Shown piece by piece: positions 34,930 through 48,800 of a DNA stretch of 64,000 nucleotides. Source of the stretch: Odontocerum albicorne (lineage: Eukaryota > Arthropoda > Insecta > Trichoptera > Odontoceridae); contig OX463854.1 of the NCBI GenBank assembly GCA_949825065.1, positions 15,227,112 to 15,291,111 on the forward strand, read 5' to 3'. The number at the start of each line of letters is the position of its first letter. Within the stretch, counting starts at the first letter, position 1. The notes beneath the pieces were generated by a model. The model saw only the letters and a program-made list of their open reading frames with translations. It was not told the DNA's origin and searched no databases. The translations under genes were made by a program, and so were the position numbers.

Positions 34930-35010
34930 AACACTTTCATTGAGTACAGTAAAATCTGGCGGATTTATTGCCATGTGGCAATCTTTTCCAACTAACCATA
35001 GATATTATTT
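34930..35010 (-). repeat. inverted SINE 3' body
   Basis: AATCTGGCGGATTTATTGCC followed by ATGTGGCAATCTTTTCCAAC is the reverse complement of the SINE body seen elsewhere. Confidence 0.75.
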
Positions 35011-35299
35011 TGATTAATAATGAAATTATATTGTACATATGTTGTGACTTTTATAGTTACAAACATAACTTAACTATTTGACAGTATTTAATTGTTAAAC
35101 ATGAAAATTACATGAAATCGGCAGGTACCGAATATTTAATAAATTAGTTGTTATACAGTTCTAATTGAAGTTATATTAAAAATAAAACTAGAAAAGCAAT
35201 AATATTATAATATGAATAAATACGATTGGATTATTTTGCAGTTACGTATTGCGTTAAGTATTATTGGTTTTGGCTGAAAAAATTAAGCCCAATTTGTTA

Positions 35300-35469
35300 C
35301 AGTACCCGGCGGTAAGTAATGCACATCGGACTTAAGAAAGAGACTGTCGCTTTATGGAGCGTCGTCTCTGTCGCACGATGCGCTAACAGTCCGTGCGACA
35401 GAGACGACGCTCTACAAAGCGACAGTCTCTTTCTTAAGTCCGGTGTGTATTACTTACCGCCGGGTACTG
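35300..35469. mobile_element. 170-bp near-perfect palindromic MITE
   Basis: Starts CAGTACCCGGCGGTAAGTAA and ends with the matching complement, flanked by TA on both sides (35298-35299, 35470-35471). The arms continue through ACTTAAGAAAGAGACTGTCG and GAGCGTCGTCTCTGTCGCAC to a small loop near GCGCTAACAGT. Nearly the entire element can fold into one hairpin. It has no open frame. TA duplication suggests mobilisation by a Tc1/mariner-type transposase, but the family is not certain. Confidence 0.92.
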
Positions 35470-37766
35470 TACTTATTATTTGTCTTTACATAATTCACCG
35501 AATCGTCGGAATTATCTGTCAGAGGATACATGAATTTCGCTTAAAAATTAGCGTGCCTCTTTTATATGCTGTTACTTGCACTTGTGAAAATGAAATGTTT
35601 ATGCTAAAAATATAATTAAACGTATGTATTTTATTAAAAAAGATGCAATCCCGATTCTACTAATTTTGACAAATTTGAGCAAATATAACTATGTTTTATA
35701 TTAACTTTTTTTCATATAACGATTTTAAGCGTGTTAATCATATATTGAATTCAATTAAATAGTATGAATTACGAGATTAATATTTTTTTGCATATATACG
35801 TCCAATTGAAGATCATAAACGGTCCAAGTCCTCCAACGATAATTTTGAGAAATCGAGTCCTAAACCTGTTTGAATATTTTCAGCTTGGCGAATAAAATAC
35901 AAAACAAAAATCTACTATGACAGTTCATAAAATCGTCTACAACCAACGTGACCTCAGACACTTCCAAATATTGGGTTTGATTCCCAATGGTACCAAAATA
36001 AACGGCAAAAAACATACGGTTATGAATATATAAATTTTAGAACAAAAAGGGAGGATTTCCGTGGCCTAACTCGTAAGACGTTTGACTTCCACCCAAAAGA
36101 AAACATCTAAAAAAAGTTTCCCAGACTAATAAAATAATCTAGTTACGATATTCACAAATTATAGACGTTTGCTAATGTTGTTGCCTCTTTACATGCAGTT
36201 TAGTATTATCAACACGTGCGATGACAAACTAGACATTCGCCTACTCAAATGGTTCTAAGTCCGAAGGCTCGATTAATGGGGTCAAAGACAAAGTTGTCTC
36301 CCGGCCACGATCTTAAACATATTCATAACTAACCAATTCCATTGTGCTGAAGGGTGCCATATACTCGTAATAAAATACATAAAATATCATTCTAATGACT
36401 CGATTCATAAAATATCGAAAACAATTTTTCAAAGAATTTTAACAAAAAATATATTAGTATTTGAACCGTTTCATACCTGACATGTATTGGTTGATAAACG
36501 TAGTGTTCAACTATTGGCAACTTAATGAATAGAAATATTGCTCACAATTGTTTAAAATAATAATAACGAGTTCATAGCCATATAATTAAAGATAATTATT
36601 AACTGAAATACTCGTATATTTCAGTGTATCGTTAATAAATGTGTTATCAAGCCGATGCATATAAATGTGAAAAATGATGATTAAAAATGTTCATAAATAA
36701 ATGTTTTAAGATCAAAGATAAGAAGCTATTTATTTTGAGATTTATAGTGACACTCGTAATACATAAATTATATAATTTTTCGAAAATAATTCAATTGACG
36801 TTGAAAATTCACGAAAAAATCAAAACTATCTTCGCTCTTAATAAAATGTGTTTTTGTTGTAACTATTTTTTTCGTAATAATTATATGTGAATACGGGAAT
36901 TCAAGTAAGAAGTATTGAAAATAAATACACATCACTAATTTTACAAAATTTTGTTACTTTTAATGAAGGTTATTAATTTCCTCTTTTGATAGTATCAAAT
37001 AATCAATTGCAATCGATCGTTTTGTCTAAAACTCATATTAACAATGGATTTGTTTGTTTTAATTTAAATTTGTGTCACAATTTAAACAATTCGTATATTA
37101 ATTGTTTATACAAACTTCCTGGGGTATTCAAAATTAAATCTTGAGTAAATATCGTGATGAGATGTGACGCTACCCTATTTTTTTGGTAAATGTAGGCATT
37201 TCGTTGTGAAACGAACAATTGAATTGTTCTTATTTAAAGCGTGGTCGATCTAATCTAGTATAAGGCGGGTCTAATGATTTCCAAGATAGTCGACTCTTGG
37301 TCTAAACACTGGCATTAGAAATCCTGTTAAAAGTACGAGTATATAGGTACAATATCTATAGTAGAGTATTTTGCCGTTATTATGAGATGGGATGATTATT
37401 CAATAGGGCTAGTATAAAAAAACTCAATGCACTTTTAGGCAGAAGCTGCAAAATATGATTATGCACTTCATATTGATATTTATCCAATACCGAAGAAAAT
37501 TTGTCCGCATTAAGCTTGTTATAAAATTGCAGTATGCATTTGCTCAATTAGTTTAATTATTTATAAATATCATAAATGAAAAATGTATGGTTGTGAGTGA
37601 AAACATTGCAAATACTGCCTATTTTTCCGCCTGTAATTAATAATAATTAAAAGTTATATTTAAAAAAATAATTACTCGGTATAACGCTTGCACGTTTAAT
37701 GGAAATCAAAATTATATAGATAGACTCGTTTTAAATATCGTAATCTCGTGTTCAAAAATGTAATTT
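35470..37766. other. gene-free region with SINE relics
   Basis: Two SINE head relics are visible: GGGTTTGATTCCC at about 35970, and CCGTGGCCTAACTCGTAAGA at about 36059. No gene is supported. The remainder is AT-rich. Confidence 0.45.
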
Positions 37767-38087
37767 TATATTATATTACATTGCATTACATCACATTACA
37801 TCACATCACACCACAACACACCACATTACACTACATTACATTCCATCACATTACATTACAGCACATCACATTACATTACATCACATTACATTACATCACA
37901 TTACATTATATCACATTGCATTACATTACATTGCATTACATTACATCACATTACATTACAATATATCACATAACATTACATTACATTACAGTGCATTACA
38001 TTACGATCACATTACATCACATCACATTACATTAAGTTACATTGCATTACTTTACATTATATTACATTACAATACATGTTGCAATAC
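37767..38087. repeat. degenerate pentanucleotide leader (TTACA/TCACA)n
   Basis: Pentamers TTACA, TCACA, TTGCA and related forms follow each other in register for about 320 bp, with C or G at positions that are T or A in the adjacent pure array. It grades into (ATATT)n at 38088. Confidence 0.95.
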
Positions 38088-41000
38088 ATTATATTATATT
38101 ATATTATATTATATTATATTATATTATATTATATTATATTATATTATATTATATTATATTATATTATATTATATTATATTATATTATATTATATTATATT
38201 ATATTATATTATATTATATTATATTATATTATATTATATTATATTATATTATATTATATTATATTATATTATATTATATTATATTATATTATATTATATT
38301 ATATTATATTATATTATATTATATTATATTATATTATATTATATTATATTATATTATATTATATTATATTATATTATATTATATTATATTATATTATATT
38401 ATATTATATTATATTATATTATATTATATTATATTATATTATATTATATTATATTATATTATATTATATTATATTATATTATATTATATTATATTATATT
38501 ATATTATATTATATTATATTATATTATATTATATTATATTATATTATATTATATTATATTATATTATATTATATTATATTATATTATATTATATTATATT
38601 ATATTATATTATATTATATTATATTATATTATATTATATTATATTATATTATATTATATTATATTATATTATATTATATTATATTATATTATATTATATT
38701 ATATTATATTATATTATATTATATTATATTATATTATATTATATTATATTATATTATATTATATTATATTATATTATATTATATTATATTATATTATATT
38801 ATATTATATTATATTATATTATATTATATTATATTATATTATATTATATTATATTATATTATATTATATTATATTATATTATATTATATTATATTATATT
38901 ATATTATATTATATTATATTATATTATATTATATTATATTATATTATATTATATTATATTATATTATATTATATTATATTATATTATATTATATTATATT
39001 ATATTATATTATATTATATTATATTATATTATATTATATTATATTATATTATATTATATTATATTATATTATATTATATTATATTATATTATATTATATT
39101 ATATTATATTATATTATATTATATTATATTATATTATATTATATTATATTATATTATATTATATTATATTATATTATATTATATTATATTATATTATATT
39201 ATATTATATTATATTATATTATATTATATTATATTATATTATATTATATTATATTATATTATATTATATTATATTATATTATATTATATTATATTATATT
39301 ATATTATATTATATTATATTATATTATATTATATTATATTATATTATATTATATTATATTATATTATATTATATTATATTATATTATATTATATTATATT
39401 ATATTATATTATATTATATTATATTATATTATATTATATTATATTATATTATATTATATTATATTATATTATATTATATTATATTATATTATATTATATT
39501 ATATTATATTATATTATATTATATTATATATATTATATTATATTATATTATATTATATTATATTATATTATATTATATTATATTATATTATATTATATTA
39601 TATTATATTATATTATATTATATTATATTATATTATATTATATTATATTATATTATATTATATTATATTATATTATATTATATTATATTATATTATATTA
39701 TATTATATTATATTATATTATATTATATTATATTATATTATATTATATTATATTATATTATATTATATTATATTATATTATATTATATTATATTATATTA
39801 TATTATATTATATTATATTATATTATATTATATTATATTATATTATATTATATTATATTATATTATATTATATTATATTATATTATATTATATTATATTA
39901 TATTATATTATATTATATTATATTATATTATATTATATTATATTATATTATATTATATTATATTATATTATATTATATTATATTATATTATATTATATTA
40001 TATTATATTATATTATATTATATTATATTATATTATATTATATTATATTATATTATATTATATTATATTATATTATATTATATTATATTATATTATATTA
40101 TATTATATTATATTATATTATATTATATTATATTATATTATATTATATTATATTATATTATATTATATTATATTATATTATATTATATTATATTATATTA
40201 TATTATATTATATTATATTATATTATATTATATTATATTATATTATATTATATTATATTATATTATATTATATTATATTATATTATATTATATTATATTA
40301 TATTATATTATATTATATTATATTATATTATATTATATTATATTATATTATATTATATTATATTATATTATATTATATTATATTATATTATATTATATTA
40401 TATTATATTATATTATATTATATTATATTATATTATATTATATTATATTATATTATATTATATTATATTATATTTATATTATATTATATTATATTATATT
40501 ATATTATATTATATTATATTATATTATATTATATTATATTATATTATATTATATTATATTATATTATATTATATTATATTATATTATATTATATTATATT
40601 ATATTATATTATATTATATTATATTATATTATATTATATTATATTATATTATATTATATTATATTATATTATATTATATTATATTATATTATATTATATT
40701 ATATTATATTATATTATATTATATTATATTATATTATATTATATTATATTATATTATATTATATTATATTATATTATATTATATTATATTATATTATATT
40801 ATATTATATTATATTATATTATATTATATTATATTATATTATATTATATTATATTATATTATATTATATTATATTATATTATATTATATTATATTATATT
40901 ATATTATATTATATTATATTATATTATATTATATTATATTATATTATATTATATTATATTATATTATATTATATTATATTATATTATATTATATTATATT

Positions 41001-41106
41001 ATATTATATTATATTATATTATATTATATTATATTATATTATATTATATTATATTATATTATATTATATTATATTATATTATATTATATTATATTATATT
41101 ATATTA
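38088..41106. repeat. giant (ATATT)n array, about 604 units
   Basis: About 3,019 bp of pure ATATT pentamers. Only two slips were noticed: a 4-bp unit around 39526-39529 and a 6-bp unit around 40470-40475. Because 5 and 3 share no factor, every + strand frame has the same 15-bp codon cycle with no stop, creating apparent proteins over 1000 aa (ILYYI repeated) that are artefacts. The minus strand contains TAA in each cycle. Confidence 0.98.
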
Positions 41107-42025
41107 CTTAATTTGGATAACACTATAAAAAGTAATGTATACAGTTCTATGATTAATTTACTTGTTTTGCTATTTTAATTGATATTAATATTTCTTTCGT
41201 TTAATGATTGACTTTATCCAAAAGTCATGGCATTGTAACTCGAGAGCAGAGTATTTCGAGAGTATGTTTTTAGTTAAGAAGAATATTTTGTTCAAATTAT
41301 GGGCAATTGATTGAAGCAATATGAGTCATGGATGATAGTGAGACACAATGTTAATATAGTGTTAAGAAATATTTAAATTATGGAGAAATATTTAAACTAT
41401 GGTGAAATATTTAAATTGTTGAAAAATATGTAAATATTTAAGAAAATATATGTATATTTAGGGAAAAAAATGAGTTTTCAATCTAACGAATAACCTATTT
41501 AAAGCACATATATAGTAGTATATAATTGCATTGTTAAGCAGTCTCATGAAAATTAGGATTTTCCTTTAAAGTGTAAATATGGATGTTAGAGAAAAAATAG
41601 CTGAACACGTCTGAGCTGTGCATTAAAAGTATTAATTAACACATGCAATATATTTCAGCACCTGAAATTAACAAATTCAGAATCCATTGTCATAAATTAT
41701 TTATAGGAGAGGAAAATCTAAATTTCCTAAAAAAAATTCAATGCAAAGAAACCCATATAAATTGATGTTATGTTACCTGAAATATATCAAATCAGGTTAA
41801 ATGCTGGTTGGATCCTTTTATTTTATAAACACACATTTAATTTATAGCTTACATTGTTGTCTTCAGGAAAAAGATTTGAAAAATCCTTAATAAAAACATT
41901 TATATATGTTTTTTAAATAAAACAAATTATTTCAAAAAGTAGGCGTAGCATATGAATTCCAAAAACAACTTTTAACTCTATCATATGTACAAAAAATATT
42001 AAATATGGTCCTGTGCATAGTGACG
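41107..42025. other. gene-free region
   Basis: AT-rich. Short copies of a AAATATTTAAA(T/C)TATGG motif cluster at about 41367-41430. No gene seen. Confidence 0.5.
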
Positions 42026-42238
42026 TACTCCATGACCTATGTGATAAGAGGCTCCTCTTCTAAACCGGAGGTTGCTGGTTCGATCATGTTAATACCCAGA
42101 TTTTTTAAAACAGTTCCAGCTTGGGTTTCATTTGATGCTTGTTTAACACTTTTTTGGTTGGTTGAAAGGTATTGGCATATGACAATCAACTTGTCAGCTT
42201 ATACTTTAAACAACGAAAGTGTTATACACTACAATAGT
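42026..42238 (+). repeat. tRNA-derived SINE, copy 5
   Basis: Head CATGACCTATGTGATAAGAG, B box GCTGGTTCGATCATG. The body contains TTGGTTGAAAGG and CAACGAAAGTGTTATACACT. It lies about 500 bp upstream of the PAL start codon. Confidence 0.82.
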
Positions 42239-42589
42239 TTTCTAGATTTTCTTATGCCATATAGCCCCATTTTTTTTCTTATTAAGTCTATTCATTAAAT
42301 AAGTTCAAAAAGCGAACTACTGTGACTTGAAAATGTTTTATATTACAAATAATGTAATAAAAAAAAGAAACGAAAATGTAGATTTTTTACATCAAATAAT
42401 ATTAAGTAAATGAAACAAATATTACAAAATGTTTACTATCAATGCCCAGTCCCAAAAAAGTGTTACAAGTAAAGAATACATTCTACAAAGTAATCAGGTA
42501 ATAAATCTTATTAATCGTATGTGACAGTTGATATTCGAAAACATTATCAACATTGCCAGTGTGCCAATATACGTTAGTTAAATATATGA

Positions 42590-42730
42590 GGTAAGTTTTG
42601 CGCCTGCGCGACGCGGGAAAGCGGGAAAATCGATATGGAACCCTGACTGATACCTGCTGACGTCACTCAAGGATAATTCATACATATTAGAGTCAAGTGC
42701 AAAATCTTTAAGCCTTCAGTTGTTCTCTTC
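42590..42730 (+). promoter_or_regulatory. PAL proximal promoter with CRE and GC-rich motifs
   Basis: In a very AT-rich window this 140-bp segment has TGCGCCTGCGCG (NRF1-like), two GCGGGAAA (E2F-like) motifs, ATCGATAT (DRE-like) and a perfect palindromic CRE, TGACGTCA, at 42658-42665, 65 bp before the ATG. Motif matches are seen directly; function is inferred. Confidence 0.55.
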
Positions 42731-42886
42731 ATGATGGCGGTGAAGTTTGTGTTTCTTTTTGCGCTAATATTGTTAATTCAACATATCTCAGCAAGGCCGC
42801 AGGAGAATATCGAAGACGAATCAGTATCGGATGAATTTTTCAAAGAAATAAGAGAGTTATTGGCTGCGAAAGCTGCTTTAGAAAAG
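42731..42886 (+). CDS. Pal: PAL exon 1 (signal peptide)
   Basis: Encodes the signal peptide and the acidic ENIEDESVSDEFFKEIRELL spacer. Start chosen at the first of two ATGs (ATGATG); either gives a working signal sequence. Donor GAAAAG|GTTTGA. Confidence 0.92.
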
Positions 42887-45800
42887 GTTTGATATTTTTC
42901 AAATATTGTTTATCATTCACATTAAGAAATTATTGTTAGTATTGCGATTTATTCGTATTTTTTTATTTATCTAGGAAAATGAAAACTATGTAAGTGGAAG
43001 GGAATCTGAAAGGGATCTTCAACCATCCAGCCCACCGATACCGCGGGAAATAGAAAACTGGCCATTGGAATCGCTAGATGTTGGCCAGATAACAGCTGTT
43101 TCCATAAATTCGAAAGGGCAACCAGTTATTTTCCACAGGGCTGATCGTGTTTGGGACGAAAGGTAAGCATAAATAAATAAGTAAATGTGTTCCTAAATTA
43201 AACAAAAAAAAGAAATAGATCACTTCTTCGGATGTATTGTGCATAGGTTTCAAAAATCGTTGAAAGTGGAAGTTATTTACTATATACATAAGTACACATA
43301 CAAAGTATATAGCACAGATTGACGCAATTAAGTTTTCGATACTTGTATATATATACTTATTCACATATACTCGTATATAACATTGACGTATAAACGTTAG
43401 ATGGATAGTAAATTATATGTAAATATACGTAGATTTTTTTTACATAAAAGCTTTATTTGATATGATAATATTCGCACATCGTATACAGTATCGATTAGTG
43501 AACATTTATATTCAATAGTCATATGACTGTTAGTGACGATACAAATATTCCGTGCAATTTTTCAAATAAAATATACATTTTATTACAGCATGTGATAAAA
43601 TTTATTTAATATTTTTTGGCAATCAACCAATGAAATTTAAGTTGTTAATATACATATTTTATGAAATAAAGCATTATGTTTAGCGGACTCAACAAACATA
43701 CTCTTGTAAAGAAAAAAATATATTTTGAATTCATTTTGAATAGGTGTATGCAAGATTTGCGCAGAAAAGATATTGAAATATTTTTTCGATAGTTGTAAAT
43801 AACGATAACGTTATAACTTACTATCAGGCCGTTTCCCTGTCGGGGTAGGCAGAAAGGGGTGCTAGGCTTTCATATTGCGACGCATATCTTTCGTTTTCTT
43901 ATAATATTAATACACCTTATACAACTCTTACGATTTCTATGATTTTACATTTTTCTTTCAAAATATCACTCACTTGATCTAATCAAACTTTCCTTGATCT
44001 ACCTCTAATATGACTTCCACTTACATAAGTACTATATATTTGGTTTGTAAGGCTTTCTAAATTTATTTGTTCTACATGCCCAAACCATATATGTGTTCTT
44101 CTTGATGTTACAATACTTAATACATCAGCCTTAAGTTCACACTCATCCCCAATCAATCACTTATGTTTAGATAAAAATATTCCTTGTACAAAGCCAAAAG
44201 AAAATAAACCAAACAGATACATTTATGATGCACATAATTTGAATTTAAACACATTTAAAAAATATTTTATAATAAATTACTTTGTAACTCCACTATGTAA
44301 TTGAGTTTAATTTATTTATATATCACAATAAATCGTATAAATACATAATTTGTAAAAAAACAACAGGGAATTTAATGTGGACACACAATTTTAATGAATT
44401 TGGGTTTGTTGACTTTCATTTGTTGTGTCCCCAGTAAACTAGGCTTTTGCCTGAATCTTATTAACATTGAGTAGCCGAAACCTTCGATAAATATTTTCAA
44501 AATTCTTTAAGATAATTATGAGCACAATTGGGTCAATTTTTGTCAACTAAAAACATTGATTAATCAAATCGTCAAAAATCGTTTTCTCTGTATTTACTTT
44601 TAGAAAATGTAACAATATAGCAATGGTTTATTTTTTAACAAGTATGTAATTGTGTTCTTTGTCAGCTCTCGATATCAGTATGATGATTTACATAATTATA
44701 CAGAATTGTTTATTAAAATAAAAGAAACTTTTCTACATGAAGATTTTTAAAAATTTAACTGTGGATAGGTAAATTTAATAAAAAATCTTCATATATGTAA
44801 AAACGTTTAAATTTAAATACTGAAAAAATCAAAAGTTTTTTAAATTTCCATTACTCATAATTGTGAATCTATCAAAACGTATAAATCTCCAAAGTAGAAC
44901 CTTTCTTTTCAAATTTATTTTTATAGCAGATGTGCAACGAATAATTACATTTTTTAATTGACAGAAATAAACAAAGTATAAAATAATTAGAATAATTAAA
45001 TTAATTATAAAATAATTAATAAAATAATTAAATAAACAAAGTAGAAAATAATAAGTAAAAAAATCAGTTATATTCAAATATTATCGATGGCATTCGTGGC
45101 CTAGTTGGTAAAACGCTGGTCTTTCGTCTGAGGGTTTCGGGTTAAATTTCCGATAAAACCCAAAAAAATGGTCCCAGTCTAGTTAAAGAGTTCGTCTCGT
45201 AACAACAATCGTACGCGCTAGATGTATGTATTATTTCCTCTCTACAAGAAATAGTATTTCCAATAGATACGATAGCTAACTAACTATAAATTAATTGTAA
45301 TGTTTAACTAACCCTAATTAACCCTAATGTTTGATTGCTGGAGCTGAAATCAATATTGTTTCCCTGCTACGCTTTTAACATGGCCGCATCATCAATCTGA
45401 ATATGTTGAAGGGTATCATGCGAACGAATGAATTAATTCGAGATATTTGCTATAAAATGTAGAAGACCTTTCTATGTATTGTATAATATACGTGTATTAA
45501 AAGAAAAATCACAACAAATTATTCGTTTTTCTTTTCAGAGATTCTGAATTCGATCCTAAATAGCGCGAAATAAAGAAGCCTTAGATAATATTTATACATA
45601 TTTTTTTTTTACTTCTTCACGAAAAATTTAAGGATTTTCAACAAGCTGTATGATAAGTCTCTGTTCTTCATCGCGTGCTCAATGCTAAGCGTCATGGTCC
45701 CTAATATGTCTGGGACTTGGTGCACCATTTGTCTCCACATTTCTCGGTCCTGACCCATGAATGCAGCCTTTAAAGAGGTTTCTCCTTTATTTGATATATC

Positions 45801-48800
45801 CATATTGTAGAACCCTGTTTTTCATTTTTCCTTAAATGTATCACTAGCTTCTCAAGTATTTTGTTGTTTTTTTCTGGCAACATGCCCAAAGTATATTAGG
45901 ATACTTGTCCTGCATATTGTCGAAATTCTTTCGGTAATCGTTAAGTCTTGAATGATAGAGTCGTTAGTGTACCTTGCGGTCCATGGGATATGCAGCATAG
46001 GCTTCCAAAATTACATCTTGATCTTGACTCCATATCATTCTTACACCATAAATTTGCTAAGCCAGTCTTTTGTCACATGTCCAAATCACCTTAATATGTT
46101 GTTTTCTCCCACCTAAACACATCAGTTAGATCACATTTATCCTGAATAATTATTTGAGTATGTGTGCTCCATTGACTTTGTTCCCTATTGCAACTCACTG
46201 TTCAGTATCTCTTTCTACATTTCCTTCATCTGAGAACACATTTCCCTAGAAGCAGAATTCTTCATCTGGTTCTAGTATATTATTATCCACCTAAACATCG
46301 CGTATATTTTTCCTTTCCCCCTTTTCGATTACCACAGTTTTAAATTTTGCAACATTCATTCTCAAGTCTTATTCTTCACATTTGACGTAAAAGTCATACG
46401 CTGTAGTTCATTTTTATTCTCGCTTATACTACCATGCCATCAGCATACAACAGTCCACATACGCGTACATTCTTGTTCGACATTTTTATGCCAATCAATG
46501 ACCTTTGAAAATCATGAACTTCATTATAATGTCACAATAATCTAAATATAGACCCAAACAGTTTAATATTTCCCAATGGTCTAGTAAATAGTAGAGATAC
46601 TAGTGAATAATTTGCTATTCATAATTGGCATCCCTGTTTTAAACATAATTTTAGACATATCTTTAGTAATCCTCATGAGCTGACTTTTATAAATTAAAAA
46701 ATAAAAGCTCGGGGTGATGGTTAAATACGAGACAGCTCTATACAAGACACTTTTTATTGTTGTATTCCAATGACAACCTCTGAGGTCTAGTCAATACACC
46801 ATTATAACACCCAAAAGATGGGTATATTAACATTTATTTATTTTACATTAGATACATATTTAACCCAATTATATCAAATATTAAGAAAAAATTAAACGTT
46901 TAAAAGTCTAAATGGAACATAATGATAACATGAATAATGTTAATCATACTTCCCCGTGAAGCGGCTTAGTTATACCTACAAAGTTTATCGAGGAGTTCAA
47001 TCCTTAATTTCTCTTCCGAGATATGAAAGATATTGATATCGGAAAATTCATTCAACAATGAGTTATTCCGTGTATGAGTGTTGTTGCTCTTAACAGCCCA
47101 GTTCATGAATACGGCACCGAAAATTATCTTGTCTCAATGGCGTAAATAAGTGTCCGTTATTTTACACAAAAGTGTTTCAATCAATAGAGTTTGCTTTTTT
47201 TTCCTGATAGCAAAGTTAGTATATGTGTACATAGATACGAAGATGTCTTCTAACGTTTAAGGAGTAATGCCCCAGCATTCCCATTAAACATGTGGAATAG
47301 AACCATGGGTAAAATAATACATACTCTTTGTAATCAGTGTCGCATAAATCACTGTTTGGACTCGCTCAATTATCAGGGAATTCAGAATTCCTCTCGGGGT
47401 TTATATGATTGATCCGAATTGTAATATACTGCGAATCAGTGAATTTTAAAAAGATCATCAAACCCAATCTGTCGAAGTTGTACTATACAAAATGAGATCG
47501 TAATACAAAAATATAAGTTCTTCAACATGTCTGCATGATCAATGCGAATACAAATGGATGAATTTATACTTTTTTACCATTTAGAAACAATAACACCACG
47601 ACTTTTGACGAATTAAAAAATATATATAAGTTACAATCAGCGATGTTCGAACGAACCGGTTGACAACATCACGTAGAACCGGTTGATAAATTCAAGAAAA
47701 TATATGGGAAGTAAAATGCACTGTCAATATATATTCTCTACTGATAATCTATAATTATTTTTAAAACTGTTATATCAAAAAGGGTAATCTTGTTAGATAG
47801 ATTCATAAATTATTCATTAATCAGTAAGTGTAACAATTTTTATAATAAATCGTAATTACATTGCCACAAAAAGTTACATATTTTCACGACATTGAAATAT
47901 ATTTTTTATTGCTTACTACTACAAAAATGATTTTTTTTAGATATTTTTACCACGTCGGTATCAACATTTTCATAAAAATAAATTATTTAGAATTAATAGG
48001 AAAGGTATAAATATTAAAAATAAAAACAGTAGATACCAAACAAATGTAAATTTATGTTCGCGAACCGGTTGATATTTTTTTGGTGGACATAACTGGTTAC
48101 AATATGGTTTTTTTATGAGAGTGGTGGGATTCCCATTGGTGGGACAGGTTTACATTTTCATTGAAGCTTTGTAGATCCTATATTTTCATAATGGGTGACT
48201 GATTTTGTTTTTGTAGAGGTGTCGTATGGGTGTCTTTACTGGGCAAGAATTTCTTAAGTCGTAGTGGGGAGGTTTTTTTCCCACCAAGAGGTCTCGTCTT
48301 CATTCCATAGACACAAGTATTTCCGTAATGTAAGAAAAGTACGAATCTGACAAAAAGGATTATATTTAAAAGTCATAAATTATTATTAAAAAAATATGTT
48401 TTATGCAAACGGTTCCACTTCAAATCAATAACCAAAAAATTGTGTATTAACGTAAGTGAATGATTTAATTTCATTTTGATACTACAGAGTAAATTAATGA
48501 CAAATAAATATCACGCATGAAATTTATAATGCTTATAATTACGGACAGTTGAGTAATGCTACAAATGTGATATTGAATTCCATATGGTGAAGTTATTACT
48601 GACATATGGCAAGTGAATACGATTTAGTTTGAGATTTTTTACTAACTAGTCAAAATAGTTTTATCGCTGAACAGGAATTAAAAACCTTTTTCAAATGCAC
48701 ACCATATGGACGTTAATTCGCAAAGAAAATGTGGCCACGCCTACCCAATATGTGCTTTTTTAAATATTGAAACATCTAGTTTTCATTAATTCATTGGTAT

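Noticed and set aside
38042..41128. Open frames of 1028 and 1011 codons (ILYYI repeats)
   Set aside because: They are produced by the (ATATT)n array, in which every + strand frame lacks stops. There is no start context, no splice structure and no amino-acid complexity.
47640..48110. Repeated AACCGGTTGA motifs as a regulatory array
   Set aside because: The copies are few and irregularly spaced. They may be ends of a transposon, but no consistent boundary or duplication was found.
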